From positions 1 through 64,000 of the forward strand of contig CANPBT010000001.1 of NCBI GenBank assembly GCA_947572415.1: a DNA stretch of 64,000 bases, read 5' to 3'. The stretch comes from an uncultured Clostridia bacterium. Lineage in GTDB: Bacteria > Bacillota > Clostridia > Christensenellales > Borkfalkiaceae. Positions 50,635-58,748 of the stretch are shown piece after piece. The position numbers were made by a program, and so were the translations under genes. The notes below the pieces were generated by a model. That model saw only the letters and a program-made list of their open reading frames with translations. It was not told the DNA's origin and did no database searches. Each line of letters opens with the position of its first letter. Position 1 is the first letter of the stretch.

Positions 50635-51674
50635 ATATTTTAACCTATTTAAAAAAACAGAAATCGACTTTCGCCGAAAGCCCGTTCAACAGTGTGGACG
50701 CGCTTGTCTTGTGCTGGCTCGCTTATTTCAGCTTTCCCGATTATTTAAAGAGCGGCGAGAGCGTGGCGTTAAAGGATATTGTCGGGCGCGGGATTCTGCC
50801 CGAAGAAAAGATGTACGCGGAAGCGTATAAACTCAAAACGAGCAAAATGTTTTTTAAAAAACTGACCGAAAGCGAACGCTTTAAAACCGCGGAGCTTTGC
50901 GACTTCGTTTCGGAAAAGGACGACGAGCTCGAAAAGCAGTTTGCGGCGGTGTGCGTCAAAATTTCCGAAAACGAATACTTCCTTGCGTTCAGGGGCACAG
51001 ACCCGTCTTTTACGGGCTGGAAGGAGGACTTCAACCTGATATGCCGCTATCCCGTGCCCGCGCAAAGCGCGGCGGCGGAGTATTTCGCGCGGGAAGCGGA
51101 AAAATTCCCAGAGGCGAATTTCTATCTCGGCGGACACTCCAAGGGCGGCAATCTGGCTGAGTACTCCGCGGCGCACGCCGACAAGTCCGCGCGGCGCAGG
51201 ATAAAGGCGGTGTACAACTTCGACGGCCCTGGGTTTATAGGCGAGGTCTGCGCGGAGAGTGTAATCAAAATCGTGCCAAAATCCTCTTTCGTCGGCGCGC
51301 TTCTGGACAGGAGGAATAATTTCGGCATAATAAAAAGCCGCGCCTTCGGCTTTTTGCAACACGACCCGTTTTCGTGGACGGTCAAAGGTGACGACTTTGT
51401 ATATCTTAAAAAAAGAACGCACTCGTCGGTGCGTATCGAAAGGGCTGTCAACAGGTGGATAACCGAGCTTTCGTTCAAGGAGCGGGAAAGGGTGGTGGAG
51501 CTTGTTTACGGCGCCCTGAACACGCTCGACACCAAAGACTTCAACGTGTTTTTCAAAACTGTTTACAGGCAACTGCCCGCGCTGTACAGGCAGTACCGGC
51601 GGCTGAACGCGGAGGACAAAACTTTTTTCGTTTTAAAAATAAAGCGGTTGCAAAAGCTACTTGTAAGTAAATAG
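50631..51674 (+). CDS. DUF2974 / Mbeg1-like alpha/beta hydrolase
   Basis: 347 aa. 'FLAFRGTDPSFTGWKEDFNLIC' and the lipase-type elbow 'FYLGGHSKGGNLAEYSAAH' (Ser in GHSKGG) with 'AVYNFDGPGF' define the family. It probably acts on lipids or esters in the cytoplasm. Start overlaps the upstream gene (ATGA). Confidence 0.88.
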   Translation: MNILTYLKKQKSTFAESPFNSVDALVLCWLAYFSFPDYLKSGESVALKDIVGRGILPEEKMYAEAYKLKTSKMFFKKLTESERFKTAELCDFVSEKDDELEKQFAAVCVKISENEYFLAFRGTDPSFTGWKEDFNLICRYPVPAQSAAAEYFAREAEKFPEANFYLGGHSKGGNLAEYSAAHADKSARRRIKAVYNFDGPGFIGEVCAESVIKIVPKSSFVGALLDRRNNFGIIKSRAFGFLQHDPFSWTVKGDDFVYLKKRTHSSVRIERAVNRWITELSFKERERVVELVYGALNTLDTKDFNVFFKTVYRQLPALYRQYRRLNAEDKTFFVLKIKRLQKLLVSK

Positions 51675-51679
51675 CGTTC

Positions 51680-51761
51680 ACCTCATCCGTCTTATTCTCG
51701 ATGCGCTACGAATAAGACACCTTCCCCCTTGGGGGAAGGCAATAATAGTGACTGATGAGGT
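51680..51761 (+). mobile_element. MITE-like palindromic element, complete copy
   Basis: 82 bp with 12-bp terminal inverted repeats ACCTCATCCGTC (51680-51691) and GACTGATGAGGT (51750-51761, one mismatch). Inside are hairpins CTTATTC...GAATAAG and CCTTCCCCCttGGGGGAAGG. No coding sequence. Best-preserved member of a family with copies at 14245, 22421, 23622, 43786, 53422, 53492 and 63962. Confidence 0.7.
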
Positions 51762-51767
51762 ATATAT

Positions 51768-52178
51768 CTATTTCCTTTTACCGTCGGCGCCGTAAAGCAC
51801 CGAGTCGCTTAAAATAAATTTTTTATCGCCGTTCACCGAGTAATCGAGCCGCGCCAAAAGATAGCTTTCCTCCGTAAGCCGCCACGTTATATCGAGCGTC
51901 TTGTACGCGCCGAGCCCCTCGCTTTCCGTTCTGGATACAAGCGTCATTTTTTCGGTGTCGGTCGTGTACTCTTCGCAACAATAAAGCGAAAGGGTTACGG
52001 GTATTTTGTCGCTGAAAAGCGAAAATTCGTTCTGCGCCACCGCGGAAACGGTGCCGTCGCCGTTGCCTTTCATTCTCACGGAAATAAACGCAAAGGCGTT
52101 TTTGCCGCCCTTACAGCCGCTTGAAATGCATGCGCAGACGGCAAGCACGCAGATTGCGGCAGTTAAAAACTTTTTCAT
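51768..52178 (-). CDS. Putative lipoprotein
   Basis: 136 aa. N-terminal 'MKKFLTAAICVLAVCACISSGCKGG' has a basic start, a hydrophobic core and candidate Cys residues for lipidation, though no perfect lipobox. The rest is a beta-rich secreted domain with no known family ('MTLVSRTESEGLGAYKTLDITWRL'). It overlaps the upstream XRE-membrane gene by 4 bp, so the two form one operon. Confidence 0.65.
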   Translation of the reverse strand: MKKFLTAAICVLAVCACISSGCKGGKNAFAFISVRMKGNGDGTVSAVAQNEFSLFSDKIPVTLSLYCCEEYTTDTEKMTLVSRTESEGLGAYKTLDITWRLTEESYLLARLDYSVNGDKKFILSDSVLYGADGKRK

Positions 52179-52651
52179 TTTTTACCCCTTTTCAGAAGAT
52201 AAACAAACAGCGCCGCAAGCGCGATTATAAACGCGCCTAAAAATACCGACAGCACTATCATAGGCGTGTTCTGCGGCACCGAAATTATCCATACCGTGGC
52301 GGTGGTGTCGTACGCGGCGTCCTTAACGCAGTAAATTATTGTTATAATAAGCCCCGTTATAGCCGCGACGGTTGCGCAGGCAATCGCGATAAACGGCAAA
52401 AGCTTTTTTGCTTTCTGCAACCTCAGCTCGTTCGCGTTTGCTTCGCCTGGTTTTATGCCGCCTTCCAGAAATTCGTTCGCGTCGAGCCCGAACACGTTGC
52501 ATATGTTCAGTATCTGCGCGGAGGAGGGCGTGCTTCTGCCCGCCTCCCAACGGGTCACCGTCTGTCGGGCTACGTTTAACTTATCGGCAAACTCCTGTTG
52601 GGATAGCCCGCTGTCGCTTCTTATTTTAATCAGCTTTTCACGTATTGTCAT
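52175..52651 (-). CDS. XRE-family regulator with two C-terminal transmembrane helices
   Basis: 158 aa. N-terminal HTH 'IRSDSGLSQQEFADKLNVARQTVTRWEAGRSTPSSAQILNICNVFGLDANEFL' (residues ~9-60), then hydrophobic segments at ~85-107 and ~128-152. A membrane-bound XRE regulator, likely sensing envelope state or the co-encoded lipoprotein. Predicted leaderless: TTGACA (52687-52682), 18 bases, TAAAAT (52663-52658), six bases to the ATG. Confidence 0.85.
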   Translation of the reverse strand: MTIREKLIKIRSDSGLSQQEFADKLNVARQTVTRWEAGRSTPSSAQILNICNVFGLDANEFLEGGIKPGEANANELRLQKAKKLLPFIAIACATVAAITGLIITIIYCVKDAAYDTTATVWIISVPQNTPMIVLSVFLGAFIIALAALFVYLLKRGKK

Positions 52652-52657
52652 AAAAAT

Positions 52658-52701
52658 ATTTTAACATACTGATTGACAAATTGTCAATTTCCCATTATAT
52701 T
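52658..52701. promoter_or_regulatory. Divergent leaderless promoters over an ATTGACA-AAT-TGTCAAT palindrome
   Basis: Palindrome 52672-52688. Its arms are the -35 boxes of both genes: + TTGACA (52673-52678), 17 bases, TATATT (52696-52701); - TTGACA (52687-52682), 18 bases, TAAAAT (52663-52658). Confidence 0.65.
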
Positions 52702-52710
52702 TATGTCGTT

Positions 52711-53403
52711 ATGGAAATATTTTCGAGGACGGAACTTTTAATAGGGGAAGCGGGGCTTAAAAAGCTTTCGGCTTCGCGCGTGGCGGTGTTCGGCGCGGGC
52801 GGCGTAGGCGGCTATGCGATAGAGGCGCTGGCGCGTTCGGGCATAGGCGCGCTGGATATTATCGATAACGACGTCGTTTCGGTATCGAACATCAACAGAC
52901 AGATTCTCGCGCTTAAAAGCACCGTCGGCAAATACAAAGCCGACGTCGCAGTATCGCGTATTGCCGACGTTAATCCCGATTGCAGGGCGACCGCGCACAA
53001 GCTCTTTTATCTGCCCGAAACGCCCTTTGATTTTTCTTGCTTCGACTATATTGTGGACGCAATCGATACGGTGACGGGCAAAATCGCGATTATCGAAAAC
53101 GCTGTAAAGGCGGGCGTACCCGTTATAAGTTGTATGGGCGCGGGCAACAAGCTCGACCCGACTGCGTTCGAAGTTGCGGATATAAAGAAAACCTCCGTAT
53201 GCCCGCTTGCAAAGGTGATGCGCAGGGAATTAAGTAGGCGCGGCATAGACGGCGTAAAGGTAGTATTTTCGCGCGAAACGCCCGTTGCCCCCGCAATATG
53301 CCGTGGCGAAAACGGCAAAAGCGTGCCCGCAAGCATCGCTTTCGTGCCCTCAGTAGCGGGGCTTATTATCGCGGGCGAGGTAATAAAGGATTTGATTAAA
53401 TAG
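52711..53403 (+). CDS. ThiF/E1-like ATP-dependent enzyme (TcdA-like)
   Basis: 230 aa. 'FGAGGVGGYAIEALARSGIGALDIIDNDVVSVSNINRQILAL' is the adenylating Rossmann core (Gly-rich loop, Asp, Arg) and 'DYIVDAIDTVTGK' follows. Length and sequence fit TcdA, which makes cyclic t6A37 in tRNA from the product of the TsaB/TsaE pathway; tsaE and tsaB lie 0.4-0.8 kb downstream. The start has no Shine-Dalgarno sequence and is predicted leaderless. Confidence 0.85.
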   Translation: MEIFSRTELLIGEAGLKKLSASRVAVFGAGGVGGYAIEALARSGIGALDIIDNDVVSVSNINRQILALKSTVGKYKADVAVSRIADVNPDCRATAHKLFYLPETPFDFSCFDYIVDAIDTVTGKIAIIENAVKAGVPVISCMGAGNKLDPTAFEVADIKKTSVCPLAKVMRRELSRRGIDGVKVVFSRETPVAPAICRGENGKSVPASIAFVPSVAGLIIAGEVIKDLIK

Positions 53404-53421
53404 TGAATAATCAATATTGTA

Positions 53422-53475
53422 ACTTTCCCCTTTCGGGGAAAGTGTCCGCGCCGTGCAGGCGCGGACGAATGAGGC
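53422..53475 (-). repeat. MITE-like repeat copy, reverse orientation
   Basis: Read on this strand it starts GCCTCATTCGTC, then GTCCGCGCC...GGCGCGGAC and ends CTTTCCCC/GGGGAAAG. It faces the copy at 53492. Confidence 0.65.
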
Positions 53476-53491
53476 TTTAATTTAATATTTT

Positions 53492-53545
53492 ACCTCATCA
53501 GTCTTTGCCTTAACGGCAAAGCCAGCTTCCCCGTTAGGGGAAGCC
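53492..53545 (+). repeat. MITE-like repeat copy, forward orientation
   Basis: ACCTCATCAGTC, TTTGCC ttaa GGCAAA, CTTCCCCgttaGGGGAAGCC. It ends where the truncated gene at 53556 begins. Confidence 0.65.
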
Positions 53546-53555
53546 TACAATAGTG

Positions 53556-53730
53556 ATAAGCACCTAAAATTACGCTCAATAAAGAGCAAATCGATTGTTT
53601 AAATAACTTTGCCGACGCTAACCTTGCGGCTAATTGCGAGTTCGTAAGGGCAGCCTTTAAAACGGGCTTTATGTCGGGCGTAAGTCTTATTGTCGAGTGC
53701 CTGTGCGACGACGATATGTGCAATACGTAA
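53556..53730 (+). pseudogene. 3' remnant of a gene, head removed next to a MITE-like repeat
   Basis: Open frame ends TAA at 53730 and reads DKHLKITLNKEQIDC...FVRAAFKTGFMSGVSLIVECLCDDDMCNT with no ATG or ribosome binding site. The helix pair ending 'GFMSGVSLIVE' recalls the C-terminal end of DUF6809-type small proteins, an uncertain match. The frame continues open into the repeat at 53492-53545, so the repeat appears to have replaced its 5' part. Confidence 0.5.
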
Positions 53731-53758
53731 GGCGGTCGTAAAAATTCCTTAAAATCTA

Positions 53759-53787
53759 TTGCAAAAAATTGCCGTGCGGGGTATAAT
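53759..53787 (+). promoter_or_regulatory. tsaE operon promoter, predicted leaderless
   Basis: TTGCAA, 17 bases, TATAAT; six bases to ATG 53794. No Shine-Dalgarno sequence. Confidence 0.72.
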
Positions 53788-53793
53788 AACCGT

Positions 53794-54198
53794 ATGGCAG
53801 TTTTCTTATCCCGAAGCCCCGAGGATACTTTTAAGTTCGCGGGGGAATATGCGAATACCCTTAACCCCGGCGACGTCGTTGTTTTAAACGGCGATATGGG
53901 CGCGGGCAAAACCGTCTTTGCGAAAGGGGTGGCAAACGCGCTAGGTATAGACGACGAAATTTTGAGCCCGACCTACACTTATATGAACGACTACGGCGGC
54001 AGGCTGTACCACTTCGACTGTTACCGCCTCAAAAACGGCGCGCAGGCGGAGGGGCTGGGGCTCACCGATTATTTTTATTCGGACGGGATATGTCTTATAG
54101 AGTGGGCTTGCAATATTCGGGATGTTTTGCCCGAAAGGGTAAAAACGGTTACGATAGAAAAGACGGGTGAGGGGGAAAGGAAAATCATATATGAATAA
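53794..54198 (+). CDS. tsaE: tRNA t6A biosynthesis ATPase TsaE
   Basis: 134 aa. Walker A 'LNGDMGAGKTVFAKGVA', then 'ILSPTYTYMNDYGG', 'LYHFDCYRL' and 'GICLIEWAC' (Walker B-like). It supports the TsaB-TsaD complex that makes threonylcarbamoyl-adenosine at tRNA A37. It overlaps tsaB by 8 bp. Confidence 0.96.
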   Translation: MAVFLSRSPEDTFKFAGEYANTLNPGDVVVLNGDMGAGKTVFAKGVANALGIDDEILSPTYTYMNDYGGRLYHFDCYRLKNGAQAEGLGLTDYFYSDGICLIEWACNIRDVLPERVKTVTIEKTGEGERKIIYE

Positions 54199-54793
54199 CT
54201 TTCTTGCGATAGATACTTCCTCGCGGTATCTTACCGTGCTTGCGGTTAAGGGTGAAAAAAAGGTATTAAAGTATCTGGACGACTGCGCCATGCAGCACTC
54301 GGTAAAGCTTATGGGCGTAATAGACGCGGCGCTTAAAGAATCGGAGCTCTCGCCTGCCGGATGCGACTTTTTTGCCGCGGTGACGGGGCCGGGGTCGTTT
54401 ACGGGTATACGAATAGGTATATCTGCGGCAAAGGGATTTGCCGCCGGGGCGGACAAGCCCCTGCTTGCAATCACCTCGTTCGATTTACTTGCATATAATG
54501 TCAAAGACGAAAATTTTTATACGGTCATAGACGCGGCGCACGGTCATTATTATGCATGCGGCTACGGCAATGGCGGAGAGGTGGTTTCCCCTCCCGCGTA
54601 CGTGAGTGCGGAAGAGGTCGCAGCGTTCGGCAAGCCGTTGTACGGCTTCGAGGCGCTTCCTTTCGAAAATTATACCCGCCTCGACGCGGGCGCCTGCCTT
54701 TACGCCGCGGCGCGGCTGAACGCGCATAAAGTTTCGGATACTCTGAACGCGTTGTACGTAAGGAAGTCGCAGGCGGAGGAGGGGCGCAGATGA
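54191..54793 (+). CDS. tsaB: tRNA t6A biosynthesis protein TsaB
   Basis: 200 aa. 'FLAIDTSSRYLTVLAV' and 'AVTGPGSFTGIRIGISAAKGFA' are diagnostic of this inactive Kae1-like partner. ATG 54191 lies inside tsaE. rimI follows with a 4-bp overlap. Confidence 0.95.
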   Translation: MNNFLAIDTSSRYLTVLAVKGEKKVLKYLDDCAMQHSVKLMGVIDAALKESELSPAGCDFFAAVTGPGSFTGIRIGISAAKGFAAGADKPLLAITSFDLLAYNVKDENFYTVIDAAHGHYYACGYGNGGEVVSPPAYVSAEEVAAFGKPLYGFEALPFENYTRLDAGACLYAAARLNAHKVSDTLNALYVRKSQAEEGRR

Positions 54794-55224
54794 ATTTACG
54801 CTGCTGGAAGTATGAGGACATTCTGCGCATATCCGAACTTGAAAAGGAGTGTTTCGGCGACGAGGCGTGGAGCTACCGTATGCTCGCTTCGAGCTTCGGC
54901 ACGGAAAGCTTTATCGGCATACTTGCCGACGACGACGGGGATATCGCCGGTTACGGCGGAGTAACGGTCGCGGCGGACAGCGCTGATATAGGCAACGTCG
55001 CCGTTGCGGAGGCTTACCGCAGGGGCGGAGTGGGCGCGGCGCTGCTCAACGCGCTGTGCGATGAGGCTAAGCGCAGGGGCGCGGCGAGGGTATTCCTCGA
55101 AGTGCGCGTTTCCAACTCGGCGGCGATGCTGCTGTACCTTAAAAACGGCTTTAAAGGCGTTTACGCGCGCACCCGCTATTATCCCGACGGCGAGGACTGC
55201 CTCGTTATGACCAGAGAGTTATGA
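54790..55224 (+). CDS. rimI: Ribosomal-protein-alanine N-acetyltransferase RimI
   Basis: 144 aa GNAT. 'EAYRRGGVGAALLNALCDEAKRRGAARVFLEVRVSNSAAMLLYLKNGFKGVYARTRYYP' contains the acetyl-CoA loop (RxxGxG/A) and the C-terminal NGF motif. It is part of the common tsaE-tsaB-rimI cluster. Its stop TGA is in the same reading frame as the downstream hydrolase. Confidence 0.93.
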   Translation: MNLRCWKYEDILRISELEKECFGDEAWSYRMLASSFGTESFIGILADDDGDIAGYGGVTVAADSADIGNVAVAEAYRRGGVGAALLNALCDEAKRRGAARVFLEVRVSNSAAMLLYLKNGFKGVYARTRYYPDGEDCLVMTREL

Positions 55225-55956
55225 GGTAAACCTATTTTTATCGGCGGCGAATACGTATCTACCGTCCGCGCGGGCGACGGAAAGGACGTACTTTTGCTTC
55301 ACGGCTATATGTCGAGCAAGCAAAGCTTTTATTATCAGATTGAATATTTATCGAAAAGCTTCAAGGTGACCGCGCCCGACTTTCCGGGTTTCGGCGCAAG
55401 CGCGCCGCTCACGGCAGCGTGGTCGGTTTCGGATTATTGCGGCTGGCTTGAAAGCTTCGTAAAGGCGGCAAAGCTCGATAAGCCGCATATAATAGCCCAT
55501 TCTTTCGGGGCGCGCGTTGCCTTCAAATATCTTTGCGGCAGGCCGCAACTTGCGGAAAAGCTCGTGGTTACGGGCGGCGCGGGGCTGGTGAAGCCGCGTT
55601 CAGTCGAATATCTGCGCCGCGTGAAGGCGTACAGACGGGTAAAAAGGCTCTTCCCGAAATTTGCGGAAAAGCATTACGGCAGCGCGGAGTACCGCGCGCT
55701 TCCGCCGCTTATGCGCGAGAGCTATAAAAGCATTGTAAACGAAGATTTGAGGGAATACGCGGCGGGCGTGCAAAACAAAACGCTGCTCGTCTACGGGAAA
55801 AACGACACGGTGACCCCGTCGGGCGAGGAGGGTGAAATTTTTCATTCGCTTATCAGCGGCAGCCGCCTTGTTATTGCCGACGGCGGGCACTTCTGCTTTT
55901 CGGAAAAGCCCGAAGCTTTCAATAAAACTGTATACGAATTTTTTACGGAAAAATAA
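55221..55956 (+). CDS. Alpha/beta hydrolase with a frameshifted start region
   Basis: About 240 aa. 'VLLLHGYMSSKQSFYYQIEYLS', nucleophile elbow 'IIAHSFGARVAFKYL', acid 'LLVYGKNDTVTP' and His 'VIADGGHFCFSEKPEAFN' make a complete hydrolase. The reading frame has no ATG or GTG between the rimI stop (55224) and 55294 (TTG), yet family-like sequence (PIFIGGEYVSTVRAGDGKD) starts right after the stop. ATG 55221, overlapping rimI, would read MRKPIFIGG if T55227 were absent. Annotated with an apparent one-base insertion. Substrate unknown. Confidence 0.75.
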
Positions 55957-55957
55957 A

Positions 55958-57556
55958 ATGGGTATCTTTATTTCGGTTTCAAAGACAATTGAATGCGTCG
56001 TTATCGCGCTTTTCTTTGCGGTTATGCTGTGCGCCGCCGCTTACAGGCAGGCGGGGGTTTTGCAGTCGTGCGGATACAGCGGCGGCAAATACTTCGGCTG
56101 GCTGAAAAAGAAGGGCAACCTCGCTTACGAAAGGTTTGCGCTGCTCGCGCTTCTGTGCGCGCTCTCTTCGGCGGTCATAGCGCTCTGCTTTTCGTTTGCG
56201 GGCGAGTGGGCGGCGGTGATTTCCCTTGCGCCCTTCGCGCTGTTTTTCGTAATCTTTCTGGTTGCGGACAAAAAAATCGCGCTCCGCTCGGAGGTTACTT
56301 TAACCCCGCGCTTCAAAAGGCTTTACGCCGTGTATTTCGTTGTCGCCGCGTTGCTTTCGTATATTTTCGTAACCCTTTTAAATTTCGCGGATTACGTATG
56401 GGGCAACTCCGTATTCACGCGGCTGAGGTACTGCGCGCTCGCGCTGCTGCCGCTTTTGAATCTTTTCATACTTCTTTTTTCCAACTGTATCGCTAAAATT
56501 TACGAGGTGCCGCACAACAATAAATTCATAAAAAAGTCGAAAGCAAAGCTTGCCGCGTCGGATATAAAGGTTATAGCCATAACGGGCAGCTACGGCAAGA
56601 CGAGCACGAAGTTCATTCTAAACTCCATTTTATCGAAAAAATACCGCGTGCTCACTACGCCGCGTTCGCACAATACGCCGATAGGCGTCGCGCTCGCGGT
56701 GAATAACGCAAACCTCGGCGACTACGATATATTCATAGCCGAAATGGGCGCGCGGCACGTCGGCGACATTGCAGAGCTGTGCGAAATATGCCCGCCCGAT
56801 ATCTCGATTATAACGGGTATATGCGGCCAGCATATGGAAAGCTTTTTAACCTTTGAAAATATCGTCAAGGCAAAGGGCGAAATACTAGCCGCCACAAAGG
56901 GAACGGCGGTAATCGCGGCGGACTGCTTCGATTTGTTCGAGGAATACCCCTGCGACAAGAGAAAGTGCGGCTGCGTTTCGGATATAGCCTGTACGGCGGA
57001 GGGCACCGATTTTACCCTTACGCTGGGCGGCGAAAGCGTCGCGGCGCACACAAAGCTTTTGGGCGAACACTCGGCGTACAATATCGGGGTCGCAGCGGAG
57101 GCGGCGTACCTTGCGGGTATGACCGCGGACGAAATAGCCGACGCAATAAGCGGCATTGACTTTATCGAACACCGCTTACAGCTTATAAGCTCGGGCGGGG
57201 TGAATATTCTCGACGACGGCTATAATTCAAACGTGAAAGGCGCGCGCGCCGCGCTCGGCGTTTTGCAGCTTTTCGGCGGCGCGAAGATAGTCGTGACTCC
57301 GGGGCTCGTCGAGCTGGGCGTGCTTGAGGAAAAGGAAAATTACGAGCTGGGCAAAGCGCTTGTGGGGCTTGATTTTGTAATACTCGTCGGCGACACTTTG
57401 GTTACGCCCGTAAAAAAAGGCTATCTCGAAAACGGCGGGGATGAGGGTAAGCTCAGGGTAAAGCCCACGCTTGCCGCCGCGCAGGAGGAGATTAAAACGA
57501 TTATATCCGCGGGCGATACGGTTTTGTTTCTGAACGACCTGCCCGACGTCTATTGA
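55958..57556 (+). CDS. murF: MurF-like Mur ligase with an N-terminal membrane domain
   Basis: 532 aa, longer than soluble MurF (~450). Four to five N-terminal hydrophobic helices (residues ~5-27, 50-70, 75-98, 118-140, 155-175) precede the Mur ligase: 'IAITGSYGKTSTKFILNSIL' (P-loop), 'SHNTPIGVALAVNNANLGDYDIFIAEMGARHVGDI' (MurF-type), 'INILDDGYNSN'-like 'VNILDDGYNSNVKGARAAL'. It adds D-Ala-D-Ala to the UDP-MurNAc-peptide; ddl follows after 60 bp, matching the pathway. Confidence 0.9.
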   Translation: MGIFISVSKTIECVVIALFFAVMLCAAAYRQAGVLQSCGYSGGKYFGWLKKKGNLAYERFALLALLCALSSAVIALCFSFAGEWAAVISLAPFALFFVIFLVADKKIALRSEVTLTPRFKRLYAVYFVVAALLSYIFVTLLNFADYVWGNSVFTRLRYCALALLPLLNLFILLFSNCIAKIYEVPHNNKFIKKSKAKLAASDIKVIAITGSYGKTSTKFILNSILSKKYRVLTTPRSHNTPIGVALAVNNANLGDYDIFIAEMGARHVGDIAELCEICPPDISIITGICGQHMESFLTFENIVKAKGEILAATKGTAVIAADCFDLFEEYPCDKRKCGCVSDIACTAEGTDFTLTLGGESVAAHTKLLGEHSAYNIGVAAEAAYLAGMTADEIADAISGIDFIEHRLQLISSGGVNILDDGYNSNVKGARAALGVLQLFGGAKIVVTPGLVELGVLEEKENYELGKALVGLDFVILVGDTLVTPVKKGYLENGGDEGKLRVKPTLAAAQEEIKTIISAGDTVLFLNDLPDVY

Positions 57557-57571
57557 TACAATTAATAAATT

Positions 57572-57612
57572 AAATTCACCAAAGCTAAAAAAATAAATGC
57601 GGAGGTGAATTT
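57572..57612 (+). promoter_or_regulatory. Hairpin masking the ddl ribosome binding site
   Basis: AAATTCACC (57572-57580) is a perfect 9-base complement of GGTGAATTT (57604-57612), which contains the end of the GGAGGTGA site of ddl (57601-57608). Translation of ddl could be controlled by opening of this stem. Confidence 0.55.
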
Positions 57613-57616
57613 TTTT

Positions 57617-58714
57617 ATGCAGAGAAATATTGCGGTGATATTCGGAGGAATATCCAACGAAAACGAAATTTCGGTAATTACGGGCACGATGGCGGCAAAT
57701 GTGTTAAAAAACGCGGGCAACACGGTTATACCCCTGTATATATCGCGGCAAGGCGATATTTATACCGGAGACGGGCTTGCCGATATCGACAATTTCAAGG
57801 GTGACAAGTATACCGCTTTCCCGCGGGCGATTGTTGCAAAGGGCGGCATATATGCGCTGAATAAGCGGCTTCGCCCAAAAAAATTCGTCAGGGTCGACGT
57901 TGCGGTCAACTGCTGCCACGGCGGTTGGGGCGAGGGCGGCGGCGTGTGCGGGCTTTTCGCGCTCAACGCGATTCCGCTTGCAAGCGCGGGTATGTTCGAG
58001 TCGGCTGCGTTTATGGATAAATATTTCACCAAACTCGTGCTCGCTTCGCTGGGCGTAAAAACGGCTTCGTACGTATATATGCGCGAAGCAACCGGTTTGG
58101 ACGAGGCGGAAAAGCTCGGCTATCCTATGATAGTTAAGCCCGCGAAGCTCGGTTCGAGCATAGGCATAGAGTGCGTCGAAAACCGCGAAGAGCTTGAAAA
58201 TGCGCTCTCCTCGGCGTTTATTTACGACGACGGGGTTATAATCGAACAGTTCCTGAAAGACCGCAGGGAAATCAATTGCGCCGCATACTATGCTTCGGGC
58301 AAGGTAGTAACTTCGGAGTGCGAGGAGGCGTTTGCGCACGGGGATATTTTAAGCTACGACGACAAGTATGCGGGCGGCGGCAAGAGCGTTTTGCCCGCGG
58401 ATATACCCTTGCGAACGTCCGACGAAATAAAAGCCATAACCGAAAAAGTATATTCGAAATTGAATATGCGCGGCATAGTCCGCTTCGATTACATACTCAG
58501 CGGCGGCGAAATTTATTTAAGCGAAATAAACACCGTGCCCGGGTCGCTGTCGTATTATCTGCTGTCGAACGGGTTCAAAGATTTTTATACCGTGTTGCAG
58601 GCTGTAATCGTACAGGCGGAGGAGGACTTCAAAGCTGCCTCCGAAAAGAAAATACTCACGACCGGCATTTTGAACGATATCCGTTCGGGCGCGTACAAGA
58701 CGGGCGGCAAATAA
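57617..58714 (+). CDS. ddl: D-alanine--D-alanine ligase (ATP-grasp)
   Basis: 365 aa. 'VIFGGISNENEISVITG', 'PMIVKPAKLGSSIGIECVENREEL', 'GVIIEQFLKDRREINCAAYY', 'GIVRFDYILSGGEIYLSEINTVPGSLSYYLLSNG' are the ATP-grasp motifs. The end motif reads EINTVPGSLSYYL, not the common E(V/I)NT-PG-(F/M)T; the product specificity (D-Ala, D-Ser or D-Lac) should be treated as likely but unproven. ATG 57617 follows a strong GGAGGTGA; a GTG at 57605 lies inside that site. Confidence 0.9.
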   Translation: MQRNIAVIFGGISNENEISVITGTMAANVLKNAGNTVIPLYISRQGDIYTGDGLADIDNFKGDKYTAFPRAIVAKGGIYALNKRLRPKKFVRVDVAVNCCHGGWGEGGGVCGLFALNAIPLASAGMFESAAFMDKYFTKLVLASLGVKTASYVYMREATGLDEAEKLGYPMIVKPAKLGSSIGIECVENREELENALSSAFIYDDGVIIEQFLKDRREINCAAYYASGKVVTSECEEAFAHGDILSYDDKYAGGGKSVLPADIPLRTSDEIKAITEKVYSKLNMRGIVRFDYILSGGEIYLSEINTVPGSLSYYLLSNGFKDFYTVLQAVIVQAEEDFKAASEKKILTTGILNDIRSGAYKTGGK

Positions 58715-58748
58715 AAGGAGCGCGGACTTTAAAGTCCGCGCTCCTTTT
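58713..58748. terminator. Bidirectional terminator between ddl and the ECF gene
   Basis: Perfect 36-bp palindrome, arms AAAAGGAGCGCGGACTTT / AAAGTCCGCGCTCCTTTT, followed by T on both strands. Confidence 0.92.
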
